Positions 7,304 through 15,205 of a stretch of 50,607 bases of DNA are shown here, piece after piece (position 1 is the first letter of the stretch; each line of letters starts with the position of its first letter). This stretch comes from an uncultured Lentisphaerota bacterium. Lineage in GTDB: Bacteria; Verrucomicrobiota; Kiritimatiellia; CAIQIC01. The position numbers and the translations under genes were made by a program. The DNA is taken from the NCBI GenBank assembly GCA_903912445.1, contig CAIWHP010000105.1:1-50607 (forward strand), written 5' to 3'. Below the pieces are notes generated by a model, which saw only the letters and a program-made list of their open reading frames with translations, had not been told where the DNA came from and searched no databases.

Positions 7304-7332
7304 TTGACGCTGGCCGCCCCATGATATACAAT
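7304..7332 (+). promoter_or_regulatory. Sigma70-type promoter for cysH-cysD-cysN
   Basis: TTGACG, a 17-bp spacer and TACAAT lie upstream of cysH, with the -10 ending 23 nt before the ATG. Together with the opposite promoter it makes a compact divergent control region of 186 bp for the whole sulfur island. The roughly 80 bp between the two -35 boxes is the natural place for a regulator, but I see no recognisable operator. Confidence 0.7.
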
Positions 7333-7355
7333 AAACACCATCGAGAAACTAGACA

Positions 7356-8099
7356 ATGAAAAATGAACTTGCTCCGGCCGCCTCGTCGGCCTTGTCTGCG
7401 CAGTGGCAGGTCAACCAGGCCGACCCGGCGGTCGTGCTGCGGCGGGCGCTGGAGCTCTATCACCCCGCCGTGGCGCTGGCCTCCAGCTTCAGCCTGGAGG
7501 ACCTCGTCCTCATCGACCTGCTGCTCGCGGTCCGTCCCGACGCGCGGGTCTTCGCGCTGGACACCGGGCGGCTCAACCCGGAGACCTACGAGTGCGCCGA
7601 GGCGGTCCGCCGCCGCTACGGGCTGCGGATCGAGTGGTACTTCCCGAAGCACCAAGCCGTGGAGCCGCTGGAGCGCGAGAAGGGCCTGTTCTCCTTCCGC
7701 GAGTCGGTCGCGGCGCGCCAGGAGTGCTGCTTCATCCGCAAGGTCGAGCCGCTGCGCCGCGCGCTGCACGGCTTACAGGCGTGGATCTCCGGCCTGCGCC
7801 GCGAGCAGGCGGTGACGCGGTCCGCGCTGCAGGTGGTCGAGACCGACGCCGCGCATGGCGGGATCGTCAAGATCAACCCGCTCGCCGACTGGACCCTGGA
7901 ACAGGTGTGGAGCTACGTGCACGAGCACAGGCTGCCGTACAACCGGCTCTACGACCAGGGTTACGTCTCCATCGGCTGCGCGCCCTGCACGCGCGCCCTC
8001 GCCCCCGGCGAAGACCAGCGCGCGGGGCGCTGGTGGTGGGAAAACCCGGAGCACAAGGAGTGCGGTCTGCACACGCACGCGCGTCAGTCAAAAGTTTAA
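7356..8099 (+). CDS. cysH: Adenylyl-sulfate (APS) reductase, thioredoxin-dependent
   Basis: A 247-residue PAPS/APS reductase. The P-loop-like region FSLEDLVLIDLL and the LDTGRLNPETYE segment are typical. Cys124-Cys125 (QECCFIRK) and Cys208/Cys211 (GCAPCTR) are the four [4Fe-4S] ligands that mark APS-using enzymes and are absent from PAPS-only enterobacterial CysH. KECGLH near the C-terminus (Cys236) is the catalytic cysteine. It reduces APS to sulfite with thioredoxin in the cytoplasm, which fits the absence of an APS kinase (cysC) here. It is first in a plus-strand operon followed by the ATP sulfurylase subunits, and divergent from sulfite reductase. Together these genes cover sulfate to sulfide. 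Confidence 0.93.
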   Translation: MKNELAPAASSALSAQWQVNQADPAVVLRRALELYHPAVALASSFSLEDLVLIDLLLAVRPDARVFALDTGRLNPETYECAEAVRRRYGLRIEWYFPKHQAVEPLEREKGLFSFRESVAARQECCFIRKVEPLRRALHGLQAWISGLRREQAVTRSALQVVETDAAHGGIVKINPLADWTLEQVWSYVHEHRLPYNRLYDQGYVSIGCAPCTRALAPGEDQRAGRWWWENPEHKECGLHTHARQSKV

Positions 8100-8108
8100 G
8101 GAATGATC

Positions 8109-9011
8109 ATGGAAACCTATATCCTGAGCCATCTGGAAGCGCTCGAAGCCGAATCCATCCATATCCTGCGCGAAGTGGCTGCGGAGTTTCAGCGGCCGGT
8201 CCTGCTCTTCTCGGGCGGCAAGGACTCGATCTGCATGCTGCGGCTGGCGGAGAAGGCGTTCCGGCCGGCGCGCTTTCCCTTTCCGCTGCTGCACATCGAC
8301 ACCGGGCACAACTTCCCGGAACTGATCGCGTTCCGCGACCGCCGCGCGGCTGAGCTCGGCGAGAAGCTGATCGTCCGCACGGTGGAGGAGGCCCTCGCCC
8401 AAGGCATCGCCCGTGCCACGCCCGGCGAGAGCAGCCGCAACCGGCTCCAGACGCCGACCCTGCTGGCCGCGCTGGAGGAGTTCAAGTTCGACGCCGCGCT
8501 CGGCGGCGCGCGGCGCGACGAGGAAAAGGCGCGCGCCAAGGAGCGGGTCTTCTCGTTCCGCGACGCCTTCGGCCAGTGGGACCCGAAGAACCAGCGCCCG
8601 GAGCTGTGGAACCTGTTCAACGCCCGGATCAACCCCGGCGAGCACATGCGCGTCTTCCCGTTGAGCAACTGGACGGAGCTGGACATCTGGCAGTACATCC
8701 TTCGCGAGCGGCTGGAGATCCCCTCCATCTATTTTACGCATCGCCGTGAGGTCGTGCGGCGCGACGGCCAGTGGCTGCCGGTCAGCCCCCTGCTGCAGCC
8801 GCGGCCGAAGGAGGACGTGCGGACGCTGGCGGTGCGCGTGCGCACCATCGGCGACATTTCCTGCACGGGTTGCATCGAGTCCGCCGCCAACAACGTCGCC
8901 GACATCATCACCGAGATTGCCGCCGCGCGCGTGACCGAACGCGGCGGGCGCGCCGATGACAAGCGGTCGGAAACTTCCATGGAAGACCGCAAGCGCGAAG
9001 GCTATTTCTGA
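8109..9011 (+). CDS. cysD: Sulfate adenylyltransferase subunit 2 (ATP sulfurylase small subunit)
   Basis: A 300-residue protein of the PP-loop ATP pyrophosphatase family with the signature FSGGKDSICMLRLA near residue 40. HIDTGHNFPELI, DAALGGARRDEEKARAKER and the C-terminal SCTGCIES and EDRKREGYF are diagnostic of CysD. It adenylates sulfate to APS in complex with CysN. AAGGA at 8098-8102 has ideal spacing to the ATG at 8109. An in-frame ATG at 8103 would sit against the Shine-Dalgarno, so I take 8109. The cysH stop lies only a few bases upstream and cysN follows after 25 bp. Confidence 0.95.
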   Translation: METYILSHLEALEAESIHILREVAAEFQRPVLLFSGGKDSICMLRLAEKAFRPARFPFPLLHIDTGHNFPELIAFRDRRAAELGEKLIVRTVEEALAQGIARATPGESSRNRLQTPTLLAALEEFKFDAALGGARRDEEKARAKERVFSFRDAFGQWDPKNQRPELWNLFNARINPGEHMRVFPLSNWTELDIWQYILRERLEIPSIYFTHRREVVRRDGQWLPVSPLLQPRPKEDVRTLAVRVRTIGDISCTGCIESAANNVADIITEIAAARVTERGGRADDKRSETSMEDRKREGYF

Positions 9012-9036
9012 ACGGCATTTTCGAAGGAAGAATATC

Positions 9037-10353
9037 ATGAGCATTGCAACCCCAGCCCCGTCCACCGAGCTGCTGCGCTTCGTCACCGCCGGCAGCGTGG
9101 ATGATGGCAAGAGCACCTTGATCGGCCGCCTGTTGTTCGACTCCAAGCAGATCTTCGAGGACCAGCTTGAGGCGCTCGAGCGCTCCAGCGACCTGACCGG
9201 CGGCGGCCGCATCAACCTGGCCAACCTGACCGATGGCCTGCGCGCGGAGCGCGAGCAGGGCATCACCATCGACGTGGCCTACCGCTACTTCGCCACGCCG
9301 CACCGCAAGTTCATCGTCGCCGACTCGCCGGGCCACGTGCAGTACACGCGCAACATGGTCACCGGCGCCTCGACGGCCAACCTGATGCTCGTGCTGGTCG
9401 ACGCCCGGCAGGGCATCATCGAGCAGACCCGGCGCCACGCCTACATCGCCGCGCTCCTGCGCATCCCGCACCTGGTGCTGTGCATCAACAAGATGGACCT
9501 CGTCGGCTATTCCGAGGAGATCTACAGCCGGATCAGCGCGGAGTTCACCCGCTTCGCGACGCGCCTGGACATCCGCGACATCGCCTTCATCCCGGTCAGC
9601 GCGCTCAACGGCGACAACATCGTGGACCCTTCCACGCACATGCCGTGGCACAAAGGGCCGCCGCTGCTGCGCCATCTGGAAGACGTTTATATTGCGAGCG
9701 ATCAAAACCTGACGGACGCGCGGTTCCCGGTGCAGTACGTGCTCCGGCCCAACTCCGACGAGCACCACGACTTCCGCGGCTACGCCGGCCAGGTCGCCGG
9801 CGGCGTGTTCCGCGTCGGCGATGACGTTGTCGCGCTGCCCTCCGGCCGCACGACGCGCATCACCGGCATTCATACGCTCGAGGGTCCGCGCCAGACCGCC
9901 TACGCGCCGATGTCGGTCGCGCTGCTGCTGGCCGACGACGTGGACATCAGCCGCGGCGATATGCTCGTGAAGCCCGACAATGTCCCCAGCGTCGGCCAGG
10001 ACATCGAGGCCGACGTGAGCTGGATGAGCGCCCGCCCGCTGCAGCTCAACGGCAAGTACGCGCTCAAGCACGCGACGCGCAACACCCGCGCCATCGTGCG
10101 CCTGCTGCGCCACCGGACGAACATCGACACGCTGGAACCGGAGCCCGCCGCGACGCTGGGGCTCAACGATATCGGGCGCATCCGCCTGACCACGCTCACG
10201 CCGCTGGCCTTTGATAGCTACCGGCGCAACCGCCAGACCGGCGGCTTCATCCTCGTCGACGAGGCGACCAACGAGACCGTCGCCGCCGGCATGATCGCCG
10301 ATCCGCCGCCCGCGGTGCCGCCCGCCGTCAGCGACGGCGGCTACGCCATTTGA
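9037..10353 (+). CDS. cysN: Sulfate adenylyltransferase subunit 1 (GTPase)
   Basis: A 438-residue translation-factor-like GTPase. It has G1 GSVDDGKSTL, G3 DSPGH with the preceding FIVA strand, and G4 NKMD, followed by EF-Tu-like beta-barrel domains. The LFDSKQIFEDQLEAL stretch after G1 is typical of CysN. GTP hydrolysis by CysN drives APS formation by CysD. No C-terminal APS kinase domain is present, so this is CysN and not a CysNC fusion. The preceding GAAGGAAG is a good ribosome-binding site. It forms an operon with cysH and cysD. Confidence 0.95.
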   Translation: MSIATPAPSTELLRFVTAGSVDDGKSTLIGRLLFDSKQIFEDQLEALERSSDLTGGGRINLANLTDGLRAEREQGITIDVAYRYFATPHRKFIVADSPGHVQYTRNMVTGASTANLMLVLVDARQGIIEQTRRHAYIAALLRIPHLVLCINKMDLVGYSEEIYSRISAEFTRFATRLDIRDIAFIPVSALNGDNIVDPSTHMPWHKGPPLLRHLEDVYIASDQNLTDARFPVQYVLRPNSDEHHDFRGYAGQVAGGVFRVGDDVVALPSGRTTRITGIHTLEGPRQTAYAPMSVALLLADDVDISRGDMLVKPDNVPSVGQDIEADVSWMSARPLQLNGKYALKHATRNTRAIVRLLRHRTNIDTLEPEPAATLGLNDIGRIRLTTLTPLAFDSYRRNRQTGGFILVDEATNETVAAGMIADPPPAVPPAVSDGGYAI

Positions 10354-10393
10354 GCCGCGTGCATGATCAAATCCCAACTCCACAAGGCATCCC

Positions 10394-10627
10394 ATGGAAT
10401 CACATAAACGCAGTCTGGTGAAATCGGTCAGCTGGCGCTTTTTTGGTCTGATCTTTACGGCGGTCACGGCGTGGTTGGTCACCGGCTCCGTCAAAGCGGG
10501 CCTGGTCATCGGCGGCATCGACTTCGTCATGAAGATCGGTACCTTTTACGCACACGAGCGCTTTTGGCAGCGTGTCCGCTGGGGTCTCGTGGATCCGACT
10601 GCGGTCAAGGATGGCGAAGGCATCTAA
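10394..10627 (+). CDS. DUF2061 small membrane protein
   Basis: A 77-residue protein starting MESHKRSLVKSVSWRFFGL, with two predicted membrane segments (FGLIFTAVTAWLVTGSV and AGLVIGGIDFVMKIGTFYA) and a YAHERFW motif. This is the DUF2061 pattern (RS..K..SWR..G......W..TG, then G......K...Y..HER.W). DUF2061 proteins are known next to cysteine-biosynthesis sulfate genes, and the domain is sometimes joined to them. Its molecular role is unknown. It starts 40 bp after cysN and is probably the last gene of the cys operon. Confidence 0.8.
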   Translation: MESHKRSLVKSVSWRFFGLIFTAVTAWLVTGSVKAGLVIGGIDFVMKIGTFYAHERFWQRVRWGLVDPTAVKDGEGI

Positions 10628-10655
10628 AGCCGGCGCGCAGGGCCGGTCAAGCCGG

Positions 10656-10674
10656 TCGGGCGTGCTGCGCCCGA
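10656..10674. terminator. Possible hairpin between convergent genes
   Basis: TCGGGCG-TGCTG-CGCCCGA forms a 7-bp stem with a 5-base loop in the short gap between the cys operon and the convergent sulfatase. No U-tract follows on either strand, so termination is only suggested by position. Confidence 0.3.
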
Positions 10675-10684
10675 TGGGGAGCCC

Positions 10685-12112
10685 TCACTTTTTCGGGTGT
10701 TTCTTGCCTTTGCCCTGAGGGGCCCCGGTCCAGCCTGCGGACGCCTGCTGTTTCAGCCCGTCCGCCAGTTTCCGGTGCTGAGGGTGCTGGATCAGGTTGT
10801 GCTCTTCGCCGGGGTCGGCCTGCATGTCGTAGAGATACTCTTCGCCATCGGTGTAGAAGAAGTACTTCCAGCGCGCCGTACGGATCATGCGCCCCGCAAA
10901 GCCGGACCGGTAATTCTCGGAAAGCGCCACGCGGTCCAGACCCTCCTCCACGCCTTTCAGCAGCGGCAGCAGGCTGCTGCCCTCCAGTCCGGCCGGCTGG
11001 GGCAGCCGGCAGAGGTCGCAGAGTGTCGGGAAAATATCCATGTTCATCACCGGCGCCGCGACGACCCTGCCCTGCGAGAACGCTTGGGGGAAGGACCAGA
11101 TGAAGGGGATGCTGGCCGAGCCGTCGTAGAAGCTGTTCTTGTACCAGAGGCCGCGGTCGCCGAGCATTTCGCCGTGATCCGCGGTGTAGATGATGATGGT
11201 CCTGTCGCGCAGGCCCAACGCGTCCACCTTTTGCAAAATGCGGCCAAGCTCCTCATCCACATAGGTGACCATGCCGTAGTAGAGGGCCTTGGTGCGCAAG
11301 ATGTCTTCGTCAGAAGCGCCGGCGTGGTTGTACTTCTTGCGTTCTTGCTGCGAGACCACGGGCAGCTCTTCCAGCAGCTGCTTTGAAGTGCGTGGCAGGC
11401 TGACCTTGCCCTTGTACAGGTCGTAATACTTCTGCTGGATCGTGAAGGGGAAGTGCGGTTTGACAAAGGAGACGCCAAGGAAGAACGGCTTCGCCTTGTT
11501 CTGCTCCAGAAAGGCCAGCGCCTCCCCGGTTGTCAGATGTTCCGCGTTATTTTCCACCGGCCACGTGGAAAGCTGCGACTCCTGGGGGAGCCGACCGAAG
11601 CTTTCATCCTTTTCGCCCTTGGCGGCTTGCTTGTTCTTGTTCCCGTTGCCGGTCTCGAGGAACCGGGGATTGCCCCAGTGGGTTTTGCCAAACCAAGCCG
11701 TGCGGTATCCGGCCTTCACGAAGACATCGGACAGCGTGTCGATACCTGTGTACGTCTGGTTGACGGTGTTGCCGTAGGTGTTCAGATGACTCGGCATCCT
11801 GCCGCTCACAAGCGAAACACGCGAGGGCACGCAGATCGGGTTCTGGCAATAGGCGGAGGTGAAGCGCACCCCTTTTGCCGCGAGCGCGTCCAGCGTCGGC
11901 GTCTGGACCAGCGGGTCGCCGTAGCAGCCGAGGACTCGGGGTGTGTGTTCGTCGGTCATCAGCAGGATGACATTATAGGCCGCGGTTGATCCGGTGGCGT
12001 GTGACCCGGCTTCGGCCGCCGCGCCGCGCCCGCCCAGCGCCCAGACGCACAGGCCGGCGGCCCCGGTTTTAATGAACTCGCGCCGCGTGGTTCTATTTTC
12101 CATTGCCGTCAT
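10685..12112 (-). CDS. Tat-exported type I sulfatase (choline-sulfatase-like)
   Basis: A 475-residue alkaline-phosphatase-superfamily sulfatase. The N-terminus has a twin-arginine signal (TTRREFIKTG, then a short hydrophobic stretch ending AAAEA). NVILLMTDEHTPRVLGCYGD provides early metal-site residues. CVPSR at residues 94-98 is the C-x-P-S-R motif, so Cys94 is the residue converted to formylglycine, and YTADHGEMLGDRGLWYK supplies further metal ligands. It should hydrolyse a sulfate ester outside the cytoplasm; the substrate is unknown. No sulfatase-maturing enzyme is in the window. It is convergent with the cys operon, so released sulfate could feed that pathway, but no shared regulation is visible. 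An alternative start three codons in (MENRTT) is possible. Confidence 0.9.
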   Translation of the reverse strand: MTAMENRTTRREFIKTGAAGLCVWALGGRGAAAEAGSHATGSTAAYNVILLMTDEHTPRVLGCYGDPLVQTPTLDALAAKGVRFTSAYCQNPICVPSRVSLVSGRMPSHLNTYGNTVNQTYTGIDTLSDVFVKAGYRTAWFGKTHWGNPRFLETGNGNKNKQAAKGEKDESFGRLPQESQLSTWPVENNAEHLTTGEALAFLEQNKAKPFFLGVSFVKPHFPFTIQQKYYDLYKGKVSLPRTSKQLLEELPVVSQQERKKYNHAGASDEDILRTKALYYGMVTYVDEELGRILQKVDALGLRDRTIIIYTADHGEMLGDRGLWYKNSFYDGSASIPFIWSFPQAFSQGRVVAAPVMNMDIFPTLCDLCRLPQPAGLEGSSLLPLLKGVEEGLDRVALSENYRSGFAGRMIRTARWKYFFYTDGEEYLYDMQADPGEEHNLIQHPQHRKLADGLKQQASAGWTGAPQGKGKKHPKK

Positions 12113-12383
12113 CTTTCAGCCTTTCCAAACCTTGCCAAGTCACCTGCGCCGATACTTCGCAGACAGCGTGCTGAGTGCTGGTCTCCTGTTTCATACAACG
12201 GGCCAAGGAGTGTTTTTATTACCCACGGTGTTGCGCTGGGTCAGCCGGGGATAGACGCGCGGACGGAGTGGAGCCATCGTCCGCAGAGCCCTGCTTCTTC
12301 GGTGGCGGGTTGGTCGCAGGACACCGCCCATCTGCCAGCCGGCGTTCTGGCTATGTTCGGCAGGCGGGCAGGGCAGGGCAGGG
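12113..12383. other. Spacer upstream of sulfatase with degenerate palindrome
   Basis: No gene is apparent. TTTCCAAACCTTGCCAAG at about 12122-12139 looks like a decayed member of the TTTCCAA palindrome family, placed just upstream of the sulfatase start. Confidence 0.45.
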
Positions 12384-14144
12384 CTATTTACCTGAATCCC
12401 GGACGGAGACGGGCGGTACCAACACCTTGTGCTTTGTGAACCAGGCCCGCATGAGGCGGTTGACCTCGTCAGCCCGTTCGGTGGGCACGTTATGGCCGAC
12501 ACCTTCAAACACATGGCGTTCGCTGGGGACCCTGTTCGTGTCCAGCACGTGCTGGAACTGCGTGGAACTCTCCGGCGGCACGGTATGGTCGAGCGCTCCT
12601 TGCAGGATCAGAAACGGCACGCGCACCTGTGCCGCCACATTCGTCGTCGGCGCGGCCGCGGTGCTCCCCGGTACGGTCAAGACGCCGCCCGAGGTGATGG
12701 CGGCGGCGGCGAGTTTGTCCGGGGCGGCGGCCGCCAGCGCGATCGTCACAAAGGCGCCCATGCTGTGGCCGTAGGTGGCGATGCGCCGCGGGTCCACGTC
12801 CTGCTGCTGGCGCAGGATTTCCAGGCACGCCAAGGCCCGGCGGATATTTTCGGGGCGGGCGCCCGCCTGTGTGAAGTCCACGTCCGCAAACCGCCCCCGG
12901 GCGCCGGACGGGCCGGCACCTGCCCGGCGGGTGTGGGTGTAATCCGTGGCGATGCAGACGAACCCCCAGGTGACCAGTTCCCGCCCCTTGGACCGGGCGA
13001 TGTCTTGCGCCTGGCCACCCAGCCCGTGGCTGAGGACGATGGCCGGAAAAGGGCCGCTGCCTTCCGGCCTGAGCAGGATGCCGCTCAAGGGCTGGCCCCC
13101 GGCGGTGCAGGTCCACTGCTCGCCGTTCAACAGGAAGTTCTCGATCCGCGGCGCAGGCGCAGCGCCGGGTGGCGCCGGCGGTTGGTCCGCTGGCGCGGCG
13201 GCGGCCGCGCCGAAGACCTGGCGATAAAACGCCCACTGCTCCTCGCCGAGGGCCGTGAACAGCGCCATCGTGTCGTGGCCCACGCCGGGTACCGCCGCAA
13301 AGGTGTGCGGGATGTGCTGGCTTTCGAGGCGCTGGGAGAAGGCGCGGTTGAGGTCGAAGGTGAAGTCGCGCTCTCCGGTCGCCATGCGGACGCGCGTCCG
13401 GCCGCGCACCTCCGCGGCGTTCTGCTCCGCCAGTACCCAGGGGCTTTGTGCTTTGAAATAGTCCAGGCTGCCGCCGAAGACGGTTTTCAGGATCTCCGCG
13501 CGCTCGGCGGGGTTGGCGCTGGCGCGCGGCCCCTTGAATTCCAGGTCCAACGGGCCGCCCGCGAGGATCGAGACCGCGCCGAACAGAGCGTGATACTTGA
13601 AGCCCAGTCGCGCCGCGCCGTAGCCGCCCATGCTGAAGCCTTCGATGAGCCGTCCTGTGCGCGTGGCGCTGGTGCGAAAGGTGGCATCCACGTGCGGCAG
13701 CAGTTCCTTCACGAGGATGGTTTCCATCGGCACTTTCCCATCCTTGGAATCGCACCACATGCTGTTGGCGAGGCCGTTGGGGAAGACGATGAGCATGGGA
13801 GGCGTCTTGCCCGCGCGGATCGCGGCGTCAAAGTGCGTGACCAGCGGCCGCAGGCCCGCGAGCCCACCACCCGTGCCATGCAGCCAGTACAGCACCGGGA
13901 ACCGCCGCTCTGGCTCCGTGTCGTAAAGCGCCGGCGTATAGACGAAATAGCTGACCTTCGTCTGCGCCGCCACGCTCTCGAAAGTGCGGTGCTGGAGGTG
14001 CGGCACACGGATGACGGGCAGCACCCACTGCGGTGCGGTGGTGGCCGGCGCCGCAGCGGATGGCGGTCGTTCCGGTTCGTTGCCGGCCGCCAGCAGCTGG
14101 ACGGCGATCAGGACGGCCGGCAGCGAAAATGGTTTGGCCTTCAT
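12384..14144 (-). CDS. Secreted tandem alpha/beta-hydrolase (esterase + dienelactone-hydrolase-like domain)
   Basis: A 586-residue protein with an N-terminal signal-like segment (MKAKPFSLPAVLIAVQLLAAG) and two hydrolase domains. Domain 1, about residues 40-320, resembles the esterase D/feruloyl-esterase type. It has FPVLYWLHGTGGG, nucleophile elbow GFSMGGYGAARLG and a late GVGHDTMAL that would give the catalytic His. Domain 2, about 345-575, is dienelactone-hydrolase/BAAT-like. It has FPAIVLSHGLGGQAQD, elbow GHSMGAFVTIALA, ILQGALDHTVP for the acidic residue and EGVGHN for His. A Pro/Ala-rich linker joins them. Both triads appear complete. Substrate is unknown; carbohydrate-linked esters are plausible given the family and the neighbouring sulfatase on the same strand. 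A 271-bp gap separates it from the sulfatase. Confidence 0.8.
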   Translation of the reverse strand: MKAKPFSLPAVLIAVQLLAAGNEPERPPSAAAPATTAPQWVLPVIRVPHLQHRTFESVAAQTKVSYFVYTPALYDTEPERRFPVLYWLHGTGGGLAGLRPLVTHFDAAIRAGKTPPMLIVFPNGLANSMWCDSKDGKVPMETILVKELLPHVDATFRTSATRTGRLIEGFSMGGYGAARLGFKYHALFGAVSILAGGPLDLEFKGPRASANPAERAEILKTVFGGSLDYFKAQSPWVLAEQNAAEVRGRTRVRMATGERDFTFDLNRAFSQRLESQHIPHTFAAVPGVGHDTMALFTALGEEQWAFYRQVFGAAAAAPADQPPAPPGAAPAPRIENFLLNGEQWTCTAGGQPLSGILLRPEGSGPFPAIVLSHGLGGQAQDIARSKGRELVTWGFVCIATDYTHTRRAGAGPSGARGRFADVDFTQAGARPENIRRALACLEILRQQQDVDPRRIATYGHSMGAFVTIALAAAAPDKLAAAAITSGGVLTVPGSTAAAPTTNVAAQVRVPFLILQGALDHTVPPESSTQFQHVLDTNRVPSERHVFEGVGHNVPTERADEVNRLMRAWFTKHKVLVPPVSVRDSGK

Positions 14145-14170
14145 GGTGCCTTCGCGCGGCCTGCGCGGGA

Positions 14171-14968
14171 TCAAGGTTGGTGTGCGGCAGACGCCGGTGG
14201 CGGGGCGGGATGGAATTCGATCAGCCGCAGATGCACCTCGCCGGGGGTCCCGTGATGGACATAGTCGGTGGCGAGGATGCCGATGGTCGGCGCGAATTGC
14301 ACGTCGAGCTGATCCGGTTGGGTGCGGAAAACAACCGGAAAAACATCCAGCTGCCAATCCTTGGCCAGCCCGGCGATCTCCGCCAGCGAGGCCGCGCGCG
14401 GTGTGCCGGTGACCCAGCAATACAGGCCGTCGAGCCGCTGCATGCCCACGGGGTCGCCCCAGCGCAGGCCGGCCTTGAGCGGCTCGGCGAGCACCTGGGT
14501 CTCGAAGGTGAGCAGGTCGTCGAGCGCATCCTTGGGGTCGGCGAGGCGGGCGAGCACCGGCCGCGCCTGGGTGGCCTCGATCGCGTGCCATGCGCCGGCC
14601 GGCGTCCGCAGCAGCACATAGGGCGCGTTGGTCGGCGCGCCATCCCACGGCGAAAGCGCCGGAGGGAAACAGTTCAGGCGCGCCAGCTGGTGGCCGCGCA
14701 GGGTCTGCGTCTCCTTGACCACGCAGGTCAGCCGCACGGCGTTCGTTCTGCCCACGCCGCTGGCCCCGTCGATGACCGTGCCGGCATAGGTCCAGCGGGT
14801 CCCGGCGTCCAGCGGCCAAAAGACCGCCGGCCGGACCAGCGGCGGCGGCGCGGGCGGTTGGGCCGGCGCCGATGGCGTGGTCGCGACGGGCGCGGCGGCC
14901 TTCTGTTTTGCGGAGTGACAGCCGCAGAGCACAAGCAGCGCGAGCAGCAGTGGAGAGCTGAATTTCAT
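14171..14968 (-). CDS. Hypothetical lipoprotein
   Basis: A 265-residue protein with a clear type II signal: MKFSSPLLLALLVLCGC, lipobox VLCGC, lipidated Cys likely residue 17. A Pro/Ala-rich linker of about 25 residues follows, then a globular region beginning FWPLDAGTRWTYAG. That opening ('W.....G..W.Y') is seen in uncharacterised envelope proteins; I do not recognise a named family. GGAA 8 nt before the ATG supports the start. It is followed after 26 bp by the tandem hydrolase gene on the same strand, so they may be co-transcribed. Three palindromic repeats sit between it and the helicase gene upstream. Confidence 0.7.
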   Translation of the reverse strand: MKFSSPLLLALLVLCGCHSAKQKAAAPVATTPSAPAQPPAPPPLVRPAVFWPLDAGTRWTYAGTVIDGASGVGRTNAVRLTCVVKETQTLRGHQLARLNCFPPALSPWDGAPTNAPYVLLRTPAGAWHAIEATQARPVLARLADPKDALDDLLTFETQVLAEPLKAGLRWGDPVGMQRLDGLYCWVTGTPRAASLAEIAGLAKDWQLDVFPVVFRTQPDQLDVQFAPTIGILATDYVHHGTPGEVHLRLIEFHPAPPPASAAHQP

Positions 14969-15091
14969 GACGTCAATTCCTCGGCCGGGAAAGGAGCGTG
15001 GAATTTGTTGCGGCAGGCGGGGCGCTGTTGGCGCCGGGTCGGAGACCCGGCCCACCAGAAAACGGTGATCACCCGCAGGGCGCACACCGGC

Positions 15092-15174
15092 GTTTCCAAG
15101 CATTGGAAACGGCGCGCCTTGGTTTTTCCAAGGCTTGGAAAAACCGGCGGTCGGGGTTTCCAAGGTCTGGAAAG
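15092..15174. repeat. Cluster of three TTTCCAA-type palindromes
   Basis: Palindromes at 15092-15110, 15121-15145 and 15156-15174 share the core TTTCCAA-N3-TTGGAAA. Their TCC triplets lie at 15095, 15127 and 15159, exactly 32 bp apart. The middle copy has perfect 11-bp arms. The cluster lies between the helicase stop and the lipoprotein start. A separate GGGTC/GACCC hairpin lies at about 15034-15049. Confidence 0.8.
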
Positions 15175-15205
15175 GTTTATGCACGGCGGAATTCCTGCCA
15201 CGATT

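Noticed and set aside
15034-15049. GGGTC/GACCC hairpin as a terminator for the helicase gene
   Set aside because: It is short, has no U-tract and lies about 160 bp beyond the stop, after the palindrome cluster.
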